The notes beneath the pieces were generated by a model, which did not search any database, was not told the origin of the DNA, and was given only the letters and a program-made list of their open reading frames with translations. From assembly GCA_008729055.1 (NCBI GenBank), contig SDUX01000001.1, forward strand, positions 1,736,001-1,800,000: a stretch of DNA of 64,000 nucleotides, read 5' to 3'. This document shows positions 10,856 to 22,183 of the stretch, in pieces. Position numbers and translations under genes: made by a program. How positions within the stretch are numbered: position 1 is the stretch's first letter; the number at the start of each line of letters is the position of its first letter. The stretch is from Pyropia haitanensis. Lineage: Eukaryota > Rhodophyta > Bangiophyceae > Bangiales > Bangiaceae.

Positions 10856-11755
10856 CGGGGGGCGGGGGTGGCAGGGGAGTCGAGGGCGGCGGGGTGGCGC
10901 GATGCTGAGGTGCGTCCACGCGGTGCGGGCGGCGGGCGGGGCGGAAGCGGGTGTACTCCCAGGTGTAGCTGAGTGTCGTCTTGGAACGCTGTGGTTGGTG
11001 GGGTGGACACACCCGTCTCCTTCGTCTACTTGTTTTTTTTTTTTTTGTCCTGTCCATGCCGTTCCTGCCGTTCCGGTCGTCGTGGTCTGGACGCAGCGCG
11101 GTTGCGCCGCCGCGGCGGCCGCGGTCGGCCGCTGCCGGGGGGGGGCCCTGCGCGCGCGCGCACCAACCTGCGCGCCCCCGCCCGACGGCGGGGTGCTGCC
11201 CGGCTGGCCGCACGGCCGCCGCGCCGGTCCCGTGGCGGCCACCGCGGCCGTGGCCGCAAGCGGCGGCCGCGTCGCGACGCCCGCCTCGGCCGCGCCCATC
11301 CGCGTACCGCGCGGGGGAAGCGCCGGCGGCCCGCCGTCGTCGCGGCCGTGGCGGGGACCGCTCTCGATCCTCCAACGTGGTGTTGGGCGCCCCGTCGGCC
11401 GCACACATTGTTCTGTACTGTCCAAGCACTAGTATGTACTTGACCCCTTTCCTTTCCTGTCTCTGTTGATGCTTACTGCTATTGTGAGGTTAGTAGTACC
11501 TGGGTGTGGGTCGATCGACCCTCACGGCACGATCATGCGGGGAAGATGCGATGGCAATCGTACTGCGATCGTGAAAGGGGAACCGAGCAACGCTGGACTA
11601 CTAGCTAGCTAGGGTGTCGATTGTTGTCGTCCATGTCAAGCAGGCAATAGAAGCGGTAAATTTATCGAGTTGGACACCTCCCGTGGTCGGGCCTCGCAGC
11701 TGCACACCCGTGGATTGTATGAAGCGCAGCCACACCGCTGGCGTCAGCCCTCGTC
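10856..11755. other. Intergenic, 3' of the thioredoxin-UBX gene
   Basis: It contains a T run near 11032-11046 and a lower-GC stretch at about 11420-11680. Frames here are low-complexity Arg/Pro/Ala. I see no gene. Confidence 0.45.
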
Positions 11756-13012
11756 TGCCCCCCGCCCCCCCCCCCCCCCCCTCTGCGGGCTGCTGCTGGG
11801 AGTGGGTGCTGGCAGACGCCAGCCAAGCAGATGGGGCGCACCCATGATCTGTACCGTGCCGCCCCGCACCTACTCGCCACCCCGTGTTCTGTTTTGTTCA
11901 TTGTGCTGGTATTTTGCCGCACAGCCGTCCCATTTAGCCGGCGTTGGTCTCGCCGCCGCCGCGCGCCAGATCCATCCGCCCTCACGCCGCGATCCTACGC
12001 GGGTGCCACTCGCTCGCGGGGCGCCCCGCACGCACCCCCGGCTCCCCGCCACGACCCCCCCCCTCCCGCGCACCCCCGCCGCCGCGCGGCAGCGCCTACC
12101 AAAAAAAAAAAAACGAAAAAAAAACCGGGCGCGGCCACTCGGCGCGCCGCGCGGCGGCGGCGGCGGCGGCGGCGGCGGCCGCCGCGGCCGCCGCCGCCCC
12201 ACCGCCGCCGCCGCCGTCGCGCACCCCCCCAGCCGCTCACGAGAGACGCCCGCCGCGGCCACCAGCGTCGCGGGCGTGCACGGCCGGCCGGCGGGGACGC
12301 GCCGCGGGGGGGGGGGACGCGCCGCCGCCGCCGGCCGCCGCCGCCGCTGCCACACTCGCCACTGCCACACTCGCCACGCGCGCGGCCGGGCTGCGGCTTT
12401 CCAAACGGGAAGGGGAGCGGGGGGGGGAGGCCCCCCGCGACACCCCGACCTGCCGCCCCCGCCGCCGCACCGTGGGGTGGGGGAGTGGCGTGCGCGGCCG
12501 CCGTGGCGGCCGCCGACGGCGGCGGCGGCGGCGGCGGCAGCGCCAGTGGCGGCGGCCGCCCGCGGCGGCCGCCGCCGCCGCCGCCGCCGCCGTCGCTGCC
12601 GCCGCCACTGCCGCCGCCGCCATTGGCAGCCGCGGCTGGCGTGCGACCGCGGCGCGTGACGGGCATTATGGGGGCTTGCACCTCCCCCCCCCCCCCCCCC
12701 CCCAAGCGGCGCCCACCCGTCCATCCCATCCCGCAGCGGCTCCGCCAACGCCCGCCGGCCGGCCGCGCGGCGCGGCCGCACCGCGGCGGGACCCCCCCCC
12801 ACCCCCCCCCCCCCCACCCCAGCGCAGTCACCCCCCCCCCCCCCCGTCCCCCCCTCCTCCTCCTCCTCCTCCTCCCACCACTCCCCACCGCCGCCGCCGC
12901 CGCCCGCCGCCGCGGCCGCGGCACGCCCATTGGCGTGGCGGTCCCCCCCCGCGTGTGCGGCGGGAGGGGGCGGGGGGGGGGGGGGGGGTGCGGCCGCCCG
13001 GAGGGGGCGCCC

Positions 13013-13048
<36 letters not shown>

Positions 13049-13949
13049 GCGGCGGCCACCCCCCCCCCCCCCCCCACCCACCACCCCCCGCGTGCGCGTG
13101 GGCGGTCGACGTGGCCGCCGCCGCGGCGCGTGGTGCCGCCGCGGGGGGGGTGGGTGCCACGCGTGCCGCGGAGGGGGGAGGAGGGGGGGGGGGGGGGGGG
13201 GTGGCGGCCGCCGTGGAGGCGTGCCGCCCCCCGGGCCGGCCGCGCAATCCCGAGGAGGGGCGGTGGACGCCCGCCCGTGGCGCGGCCGAGCGACCGTCGC
13301 CGCCGCGGCGGCGGCGGCGGCGGCGGCGGCGGTCACTGCCGCCGCCGCCAGTGACGACGCGCGCCGCCGCCGGCCGGTCGCGGCGCTGCGCTGTTGGCCG
13401 CGCTGGCAGTGGCAGCCGGGGCGCGGGTGGCGTCCCCCCCCCCCCCTCCCCCCCCCCCCCCCCCCCCACCCCACCCCACCCCACGCCCGTGCCACACCCC
13501 CGCGTGTCACCCCCCCCCCCCCCCCAGTACCGGCAGCACCACACGACGACGACAACCTCCACGACGACCGCCTCTTCCCCCCCCCCCACCCCTCCCCCCC
13601 CCTTGCCCCGTCGGCGACACCACCCCCACCCCCCCCCCCCACCCCCCCACCCTCCCCCACCGTCGCTGTGCTCGGTGTGGCGACACCCACCCGCCCGCCC
13701 GCCGGTACCGCCGCCGCGCCGCCGCGCCGCGCCGCCGCCGCCGCGCCCGCGCCGACCCGCGGCCAGACGGGCGGCCGCCGCGGCGCGGCGGCCGCCGCCG
13801 CGGCGCGGCCCGCCGCGACCGGCGGCGGCCGCGGCGGCGGTGGCGGCGGTGGCGGCAGCCGCTGTCCCCCGCGCCCGCGGCGGGCAGCCCGCCCGCCCGC
13901 CCGCCCGCCCGGCCGGCCGGGCCGCCACGCGGCCGGCCGCGACGGCCGC

Positions 13950-13981
<32 letters not shown>

Positions 13982-14146
13982 CGACGCCCACCCCCCCCCC
14001 CCCCCCCCCCTCCCGCCCTACTTGAGCGCCCACCCCCGCCACCGCCGCCCGCCCCGCCCGTGCCGCCGCAGACGCGTCACGCACCGTCCGCGGCGGCGGC
14101 CGCCTGTCGCCGGCCGCCCCCTCCTCCTCCCCCCGCCCACGTCACT

Positions 14147-14181
<35 letters not shown>

Positions 14182-14840
14182 CGCCGCCGGCGCCGGCGTG
14201 GCCCCCACCGCCACGCTGTTCCCACCGCCGCCGCCGCCGCCGCCGCCGCCGTCGGCGCCACGCCAACGCCCGCCGCCGGTCGCCACCGCCCGCCGCGGTG
14301 GCCGCCGCCGCCGCCACTTGCCGCCACCCCCCCCCCCTCACCCACCCACCCACCCACCCACCCACCCACCCACCCACCCGCCCACCCACCCACCCACCCA
14401 CCCACCCACCCACCCACCCGCCCGCCCGCCCGGTCGCCCAGTCGCCCACGAGCCCCGACGCCCCCGCCGCCCCCTCCCGCCGCCCCCCCGCGGCGCACGG
14501 GCGGCCGCCGCGCGCCGCCGGCGGCCCGCCGCGCGCGACCGCGCGCGCGCGGCGCGACGGCGGCGGCGGCCGCCGCGGCCGCCGCCCGTGCGCCGCCGCG
14601 GCGGGCCGCCGGCGGGGCGGGCGGCGCGGCCGGCGTGGGGCGGCGCCGGCGGGGGCTCCCGCCGGCCGCGGGTGCGCCGTCCTTTTCCCCCTTCCCCCCC
14701 CCTACCCCCCTCGCTTGGCCGTGTGTCGGTGCTCGTCAAGCCCCACGGGTGTCTGCGCGCGTCCCCGCCTGGTGTGGCGGACGCGTCCTTTCCCCCCCCC
14801 CCCCCCCCCCCTTCCCCCCTCCCCACGCGTTTTTTTTTTC
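11756..14840. repeat. Three-kilobase simple-sequence block (CCG/GGC, C and G runs)
   Basis: Nearly continuous low-complexity DNA: CCG/GGC trinucleotides, many C or G runs of 10-20 nt (for example near 12687-12704, 13435-13466 and 14790-14810), short A runs near 12101-12122, and (CCCA)n further on. All six frames stay open for hundreds of codons because stop codons are rare at this GC level. The predicted peptides are only poly-Pro, poly-Ala, poly-Gly and Arg-rich, and there is no ATG-led conserved protein. It lies directly upstream of the MAP kinase gene. Confidence 0.8.
14338..14431. repeat. (CCCA)n / (TGGG)n array, copy 1
   Basis: About 23 units of CCCA with a few CCCG variants. The minus strand reads TGGGTGGG and so on, which can fold into G-quadruplexes. 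A similar shorter array occurs at 19558-19617, so the MAP kinase gene is bracketed by the two. Confidence 0.85.
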
Positions 14841-14947
14841 TCTTTTTTTTGTCCGTAGCCGCTGGACGCACCGGCACGTGGTGGCGTTTCCCTTGCTCGC
14901 CGTGTTGGCCTAGGCGCGTCGGTGCTGCGAGCCGCCGGGTTGGCACG

Positions 14948-15410
14948 ATGAAGCGGGAGCGCCAGCCGTCGCTGCGCGCGCAGCAAATGACGCGCGCGCA
15001 GGCGCTGCACGAGGAGTTTCTGCGGCGGTCGGAGCTGGCGCGCACCGCCGCGGCGCTCGTCGAGCAGCAGCAGCAGCAGCAAGCGCAGGCGCACGCGCAC
15101 GCGCAGGCGCAGGCGCACGCGCAGGCGCAGGCGCAGGCGCAACAGCAGCAGCAGCACCAGGTGCAGGCGCAGCAGCAGCAGCAGCCACAACCACAGCAGC
15201 CGCACCACCAACCACTGCAGCACGCGCACTACTACCTGCAGCCCCCCCCCCCCGACCACCCCCACCGGCCGTCGCAGCCGCCGCCGCCGCCGACGCTGCC
15301 GCCCTTCCCGGCCGAGCCGCTCGACTATGAGCCCGCGTCGTGGCCGCTCGCGGCGCCCGCGCCGCCGCGGGAGCCCCTATCGTGGCCGCAGGTCGCGCCG
15401 CCGCCGCTGC

Positions 15411-15441
<31 letters not shown>

Positions 15442-15539
15442 GGCGGCAGCATGGGGCGGCCGCGACTGGGCCGCCGCTGCCGGCGACCCGTTTGGGGGGC
15501 CCGCCGGCGGGCGGCCGCACTTTCTGTTTCACGACGCGC

Positions 15540-15598
<59 letters not shown>

Positions 15599-15908
15599 AG
15601 GGCGGGGGTGGGCAAGGGCAAGGCGCCCGCGGCGGCCGCCGCCCCGCCGCGGCGTGCGCCGTCCCCGCCGCCACCCGCGTACGGCGTCGGTGGCGGCAGC
15701 ATCACGGGAGCGGGGAGCAGCCGCGCGCCGCCGCCGCCCGTCGCCCCCCCCCAGCCCGCGGTGGCGCGCCACCACCCGGGCGGCTGGCTCGGCGGGGCGG
15801 CCGCGCCCCCACCGCCGCCGCCACCAGCCGCCGCCGCCGACGGCGAGGACGGCGACAGTGACGACGATGACGAGCTGGGCAGCGTCAGCGCCGACGATGA
15901 CGGGGACA

Positions 15909-15944
<36 letters not shown>

Positions 15945-17935
15945 GTGACGACGGCGGCGGCGTCGGCGGCGGCGGTGGTGGGGTGGTGGCCGACGCCGCG
16001 GCGGCGGCGCACGAGCGGGCGCGGCGGTCCCAGCTGCGGCAGCTGCGGTCCTTCTTCTCCACCGCGTGCGGGCGCAACAAGTACCGGGTGCAGCAGATTG
16101 TGGGCGAGGGCGCGGCGGGGGTGGTGTGCTCCGCGGTCGACACGTCCACCGGCGCGCAGGTGGCGGTCAAGCGGATGCAAAAGGGCCTGGAGAAGGTCGG
16201 CATGGCCACCCGCATCCTCCGGGAGCTCAAGTTCCTGCGGCTGCTGCGGGGCCACGACAACATCGTGGAGCTAAAGGACGTGATGATCCCGCCGCTGCTG
16301 CACGACTACAAGGAGGTGTTTGCGGTGTTTGAGCTGCTCCCCGCGGACCTGTCGGCGGTGCTGAAGAACGTGGAGCTGTCGACGCACCACATCAAGTGCT
16401 TTATGTACCAGCTGCTGCGGGGGATGTACTACCTCCACTCGGCGGGGGTGTTCCACCGGGACATCAAGCCGGGGAACATCCTGATCAGCCAGTCGTGCGA
16501 GCTCCGCATCTGTGACCTGGGTAGGTGGCCGCCGCCCAAGCGGGGGGGGGGGGGGGTGGGACGGGCGTGCGGGAGGGCTTGCCGGTCGGCCGCCACCGCC
16601 GTGCCGCGTCCGTGGTGGTGTGGTCTGGCTGATCAGGGCCGCCGTTCTTGCTTCTTGTGGCGGCTGCCGTTGCTGGGAGGCTGCAAGCTCATGAGGTACC
16701 ATCGTATTGGGGTGCGTGACTCACACTCGTGTGGCTTTTTCTGGGTGACTCTCATGGTCGGTCGTCTCGCTGCCTGACGCCCGGTATCTCTTGCCTTGTG
16801 TGTGCTGCCTGGTCTTTCTGGCTCTGACTGTGACGGCGTCGTCGTGCCATTGTGAAAACCACAGGTCTGGCGCGCGCCCACTGGGACGATGACTTCCCCG
16901 ACGTCAACCTGTGGACGGACTACGTGGCCACCCGCTGGTACCGCGCGCCCGAGCTCATCCTCACCCACAAGATCAGCTACTCGACGGCGATTGACGTGTG
17001 GTCGGTCGGCTGCATCTTTGCCGAGATGCTCGGCAAGGGCGCGCCGCTCTTCCCCGGCAAGGACGCGTACACGCAGCTGACGCTCATGATCAACCTGCTC
17101 GGCTCGCCGACGCCCGAGGCGCTCGCCAAGGTCGAGTCGGACATGGCGCGGAAGCACTTTGCGAGCCTCCCCAAGACCGACGCGCCCCCGCTTGCCGACC
17201 GCTTCCCGGGTGCCGACGCGGACGCGCTGGACCTGCTCGGCCGCCTCCTCGACTGGGACCCCGAGCGCCGCATCACCGCGTACGAGGCGCTCGGGCACCC
17301 CTACTTTTACGAGTGCTACGAGGAGGGGGAGGGCCCCAAGAACGAGCCGACCGCCCCGTCGGTGGACAAGCGCGAGTTCCTCTTTGAGCGCACCCCACAG
17401 ACGCCCGACACGATGCAGCGGCTCTTCCTCGAGGAGATTGCGCTCTACCACGACGAGGTCGCGCGGGTGCTCGAGGCCGCCGACGGCGTCGCGCAGGCGG
17501 CGCTGGAGGCGGCCAAGGAAAAGGGCGAGGCGGTCGACCTGGGGCCACTGCCGCCGCTGTCGCGGCTGGCGCTGGGCATGCCCCCGGCGACGGGCGAGTC
17601 GGACACGTACGAGGTGCTGTCCCAGTCCGAGGCGTTTGCGCGGTCGATGGAGAGCATGGAGAAGGGGATTGCGCAGCGCAAGACAACGTCCATGCCCAAG
17701 AACAAGATGCAGCGCCTCACCGAGGGGTACCAGGCATCCCGCGGGCTGCTGCGTGGTGCCGGTGCCGCCGGTGGTCCTGGTGGCGGTGGGGGTGGCGGTG
17801 GGGGTGGCGGCCCCGCGCATGGCAGCGACGACGCGCGCGCCGCGTTTGTCGCGGCGCGCATGGGGCAGAGCAACGAGGCGCCCGGGGCGCTCGACCTCCG
17901 CACCACCCGCGACGTGATGCGGGAGCGCCCCGCCA

Positions 17936-17992
<57 letters not shown>

Positions 17993-18588
17993 GCCGCTGT
18001 GACTCGCCCATCTTCCCGCTGCGGTCGCCGCTCGGCCCGCGCCTGTCGCGGCCGCCCGACCTGCCGTGCGCGCGCGACGCGGTCGGGCCCATGATGGAGT
18101 CGCCCGTCTTTCCCGACCAGGAGCCGGTGCAGCCGCCGCCGCCGCCGCCGCCGCCACCACCCCCGCCGGCGCCACCCCCGCCGCCGTCATCCCCGCTGCC
18201 GCCGCCGCCGCCGCCGCCGCCACCACACCCCCACCACCGCACGGCGGCGGCGGCGGCGTACCACCACCACCACCACCACCACCGCGTGACGCCGCCGTAC
18301 GGGCGGGAGCCGCCGGCCCGACAGCCGCGCTCCCTCCCCGCCGCCGCCACCACCACCGCCGCCGCCGCCGCCGCCGCCGCGCTCCTACCACAGCGGCGGG
18401 CCCAGCGGCGGCCGCCGGCCGCCACCGACGCCCAGCCGCGCTCCCTCCCCGGCTTGCCCGGCTACCCGCCCCCCCCACCGCCGCCGCCGCCGCCACCGCC
18501 GCACCGCTACCGCGGCGGCGCGGCGGCCGTCCCGGCCGGTCCACCCGCGGCGTCCGCGACGGCGGCGGCGACGGCGGCGCCGCCCGCG

Positions 18589-18636
<48 letters not shown>

Positions 18637-18882
18637 TGGCCCCCCCCCCCCGCCGTCGCGACCGCCGCCCGCGGCGCGCCGCGCGCCGCGGCGGCCGTCG
18701 CGGTGCGCCCCCTCCCCGCCGGCGGCGTGCCCTACTCGTCCTTTACCGCGATGGACCTGCTCGACAATAGCTCCTCGCAGGCGTTTGCGGATGGCCTCGG
18801 CGGCGCGTGGCCGCCAGTGCCGTCGACGGCGGCGGCCGCCGCCGCGGCAGCGACGGCAACGGCAACGGCGACGGCGACGGCG

Positions 18883-18937
<55 letters not shown>

Positions 18938-19056
18938 GGCCGCCGCCACGGGGGGGGGGGGGGTACGACGCGCTGCGTGGGGAGCTGCCGCCGGTGGCGC
19001 AGGGGGGGCGGGGGGGGTACCGCGGCGTGCCGTACCCGTACCACCCGGCGCTGTAG
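14948..19056 (+). CDS. TDY-type MAP kinase with very long low-complexity flanks
   Basis: Two exons, 14948-16520 and 16865-19056, give 1254 aa. The N-terminal ~375 residues are Gln/Ala/His, Pro and Gly runs. The kinase domain starts at about residue 379: glycine loop GEGAAGVV, catalytic Lys408 in VAVKR, HRDIKPGN with Asp505, CDLGLAR (DLG where MAPKs usually have DFG) and the activation loop WTDYVATRWYRAPE with the TDY pair at 542-544. The MAPK insert and LLDWDPERRITAYEALGHPYF follow. A TDY loop is typical of plant and algal MAPKs. After about residue 780 come Pro/Gly/Ala/His runs to the stop. The intron (16521-16864) has donor GTAGGT and acceptor CCACAG and splits a Gly codon. No in-frame ATG lies upstream, which fixes the start. 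A pyrimidine tract ending TAG at 14858 could be the acceptor of a 5' UTR intron. Confidence 0.87.
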
Positions 19057-19731
19057 GGGGATGGGCGTTGGCGGTGGGGGGGGGGGGGGGGGGGTGTGGG
19101 CGGATCTGCCCAGGACGCTGGCCTTGGTTTCCTTGCCTTGTTTGGGCGCCGCGTCGCGCGCGCGGGGTGTCCCGCTCTTTATATCTATGCTAGGTTGCGT
19201 CTAGTAGCGGACCCCTATCGCGTGGCCCCGCTCCGTGCCGAGCAACGCTGGCGTGCGCGGCGACGGCGGCCGCCGCGGCAGCAGGCACGCAGGGGCACGC
19301 CCGCCGGCACCCCCACCTCGGCGCCGGCCAGCCCGCCCGCCCGCCCGCCCGCCGCCGCCGCCACCCCCACCGCCCGGCCGGCCGCCGCGGGTGCGGCGCC
19401 CCCCCCCCCCCACGGGCGCCGCCCACACACCCGCCCGCGCCGCCACCGGCGGCCGCCGGCCGACCCCACCGACGCCCGCGACGGGCGCCGCCGCGGCGGC
19501 CGCCACTGGCGGTCATCCCCCCCCCCCCCCCCCCCCCCGCCCCCGCCACGCCCGCCCGCCCACCCACCCACCCACCCACCCACCCGCCCACCCCCCCACC
19601 CGCCCACCCGCCCGCCCGTGGCGGCCCCGCCGACGCGACGCCCGTCGGCAGGGTGGCCTGCCGTCGCGCCCGCCGCGCGGATGGGGGAGGGGGGGGAGGG
19701 CAGAGAGGGGGGGGAGGGGGGGGGTAACCCC

Positions 19732-19762
<31 letters not shown>

Positions 19763-20003
19763 CCGGCGGCCGCCCGCCCCGCGCGGCGGCGTGGCGGCCG
19801 CCCGCCGCGCGGCGCCCCCCCCCCCCGGCGGCCGGCGCGCGATGGTTGGGTGGCCGCCCCGGCGGCCGCCGCGGCGAGGCGGCGGCGGCTGCCCCGGTGG
19901 GCCGCCGCGAGGGGCGGCGCCCCGCCGTGGGGATGGCCGCCGCCGCGGCGGCGGCGGCGGCAGCACCACCAGCTGCAGAGGGGGCGGCGGTGGTGGCGGC
20001 GGG

Positions 20004-20035
<32 letters not shown>

Positions 20036-20668
20036 TGGTGGTGGGGGGGGGGGGGGGGGGGTGGGGGTGGGGGTGGTGGCGGCGGCGTGACGGGCGCGCC
20101 GCGCGGCGGCCGCCGCCACCCGCCGCCGCGCACGCGTGGCGGTGACCGCCGCGGCGCGGGGCGCCCGCCGGCGGGGCTGGTGGTGGTGGTGGGGGGGGGG
20201 GGGGGGGGGAACCGCCCGCCCGGCCGGCGGCGGCCGCACGCGGCGGTCGGCCGACCGCCGCGGCGGCGGCCGCCCCCCCCCGCGGCGGGTGCCAAGCCCC
20301 GCCGGCGGCCGCGGGGGGCGGCCGGCACGGCCGGCGCGCCGCGGGGGTGCACCCCGAAAACGCGGGGCGGATGGGACGCGGAATGCCGGCGGGGGGGTGT
20401 GGCGGCGCCGCCCCGCCGGGCACGTCTGGACCAAAAAAAAAAAAAAAAAAAAAAGGAGGCTGCCTGCGCGGCGGGGGGGCACGGCGCCACTGCCAGCGGC
20501 CGCCCACTGCCACAGGGGCGGACCAGGGCGCCCGCCCGCGTCGCACGAGCAGCCCGTCACGCCGGCACCCGCGGCAGCGCCGCCTCCCCCCCCCTACCCC
20601 CCCCTCCCCCCCCCCCCCCCCTCCTCCTCCCCGCAGCCTCCCCCCACGGGACGCGACGGCGGCGCCGC
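19057..20668. repeat. Simple-sequence block between MAPK and sterol oxidase genes
   Basis: Low-complexity CCG/GGC and C/G runs, a second CCCA array, A22 at 20433-20454 and C runs near 20587-20622. Composition matches the block upstream of the MAPK gene. I see no conserved coding segment. The 3' UTR of the MAPK gene and the terminator side of the sterol oxidase gene must lie here. Confidence 0.75.
19558..19617. repeat. (CCCA)n / (TGGG)n array, copy 2
   Basis: A shorter array of CCCA units with CCCG variants, G-quadruplex-prone on the minus strand, like the one at 14338-14431. Confidence 0.8.
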
Positions 20669-22183
20669 TCACGCGAGCTTCCGCCCCTTGGCCGCCGCCG
20701 CGGCCGCGCGCGCGCGCGCGGCCTCCCAGCCCAGCCCCGTCCCGTACAGCCGGTCGCACCACGTAAACACCGACGCAAAGTTGCCCGAGTAGTGCGCGTG
20801 GTGGTAGTCGTGGTGCGCGGCGCCCGCGACGCAGCCGGCCAGCCGGTTGGCCGCGGCGGGGAGGTCGTAGCCCGAGTGGATGTCGATCGCCTCGTAGTTG
20901 CGCAGCAGCACCCACACCCACAGCGTCAGCAGGTGGGGGCCCACCAGCAGCGGGCCCGCAAAGGTGGGCAGCCCGAGGAGGACCACCTCGGCGGGGTGGG
21001 CGTAGGTGGCGGCCAGCGCAAAGGGCGCGTCGTGCTCGTGGTGCACCCGGTGGACGTGCGCGTAGAGCCAGGGGGTGTGGAGCGCCCGGTGCAGCCAGTA
21101 GTTGCCAAAGTCCTCGACGACAAAGAAGTAGGCCGTCTGCACCGCGACGGTGGGGGCGGACGGCAGCCGGGCGGGGTCGAGCGTGACGCCGAGTAGGGTG
21201 AGGGCGCCAGAGCCAACCACGATGAGCGGCAGCATGACGCAGACAAAGAGGAACAGCACGTACGCGGATGTGTCGAGCGCTACCTGCGGACGGGGGGGGG
21301 GGAGAGGGGGGTGCGTCGCGGCCGCGACCGGCCAACCCAAGAGCACGGGATAGGTAGGGGTGGGGGGCGGGACGGCGTCGGCAACCACCCGCACCAGCAC
21401 GCGCTCACGCAGCAAGCAGCGGACGGGGTAGCCGTCAGTACCACACCCCGTCACGCGCGCAGGAGCGGACCCCCTCACGTTCCGGCGCCCTCCACACAAG
21501 ACGCTCCCCTACGCCCCCCCCCCCCCCCCCCGCCGACGCCCCGCCGCCAGCAGCCGCACGCGCGGCCGGCGCCAACGTACCCGACGGGACACGTACCGCG
21601 TCGGCTGGATCTTGTACGCCGCGGCGGGCGGCCACCGGAGCCAGTCGAGCAGCACGTACGGCACGCAGCCGAGGGCGTAGCCGACAATGACGGAGAGGAA
21701 GGTGCCGCCAATGAGCAGCTGTGGCTGCGTGTACCGCTCACAGAGGCCCGCCCTGTGGGAAGGACACCCGCCGCGGGGGGAGTCGGCGCAGAGGCAAAGC
21801 GGCAGGGCGGCAGCGTGGCAGGGAGGGGGGGGTGGCGTGGGGGGGAGAAGGGGAGTGGCAAACGACGGCACGGGGAAGACGAGGCGTGCCGCACCAGAGC
21901 AAGGGGACACAAGAAAAAAAAAAAAAAAAAAAAAAAAAAAGTCAGAGAAAGCAGTGGAGGTGAGCGGCGCGGCCCCGTCGCGCGCACAGGGAGCCGCCGC
22001 GGCGGCCGACGGCCAGACGCCCGCAACAACGGCGGGCACCACGGGCGAGTCAACGCCGACGGCGGCGTCGCGACGGGCACGCATGGGCAGTCACACCGAC
22101 GCGGGCGGCGAGACGGCGTACCACCAGTCGCGGGCCCATGGCGACGCGGCCGCGAGGGCGACCGCCGTCAGCTCCGTAATCAT
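20669..22183 (-). CDS. ERG25: C-4 methylsterol monooxygenase (SMO/ERG25-type)
   Basis: Three exons on the minus strand, 22183-22095, 21752-21581 and 21283-20669, give 291 aa. The family are ER di-iron enzymes that oxidise C-4 methyl groups of sterol precursors with O2 and reduced cytochrome b5. All three histidine boxes are present: HRALH (about 152-156), HRVHH (165-169) and HHDYHH (244-249). The characteristic KIQP segment lies near residue 78, and hydrophobic helices are at about 40-65 and 95-118. The second intron (21284-21580) has a GTACGT donor and CGCAG acceptor. The first (21753-22094) has a good CCCACAG acceptor but a weak GTGACT donor, so the exon 1 boundary is the least certain part. 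Its pyrimidine tract includes T27 (A27 at 21914-21940 on the plus strand). Other fatty acid hydroxylase superfamily members are possible, but the KIQ motif favours SMO. Confidence 0.85.

Noticed and set aside
14338..14431. Telomeric or interstitial telomere repeat
   Set aside because: The TGGG unit is not a telomere repeat I know for algae, and the array lies inside a gene-bearing region with a second copy nearby.
13394..14947. N-terminal extension of the MAP kinase frame
   Set aside because: The frame stays open upstream but contains no ATG before 14948 and only homopolymer-coded residues.
20433..20454. A22 run as the tail of a retroposed gene
   Set aside because: No coding remnant or target-site duplication is visible next to it, and similar A or T runs occur inside introns here (for example A27 at 21914-21940).
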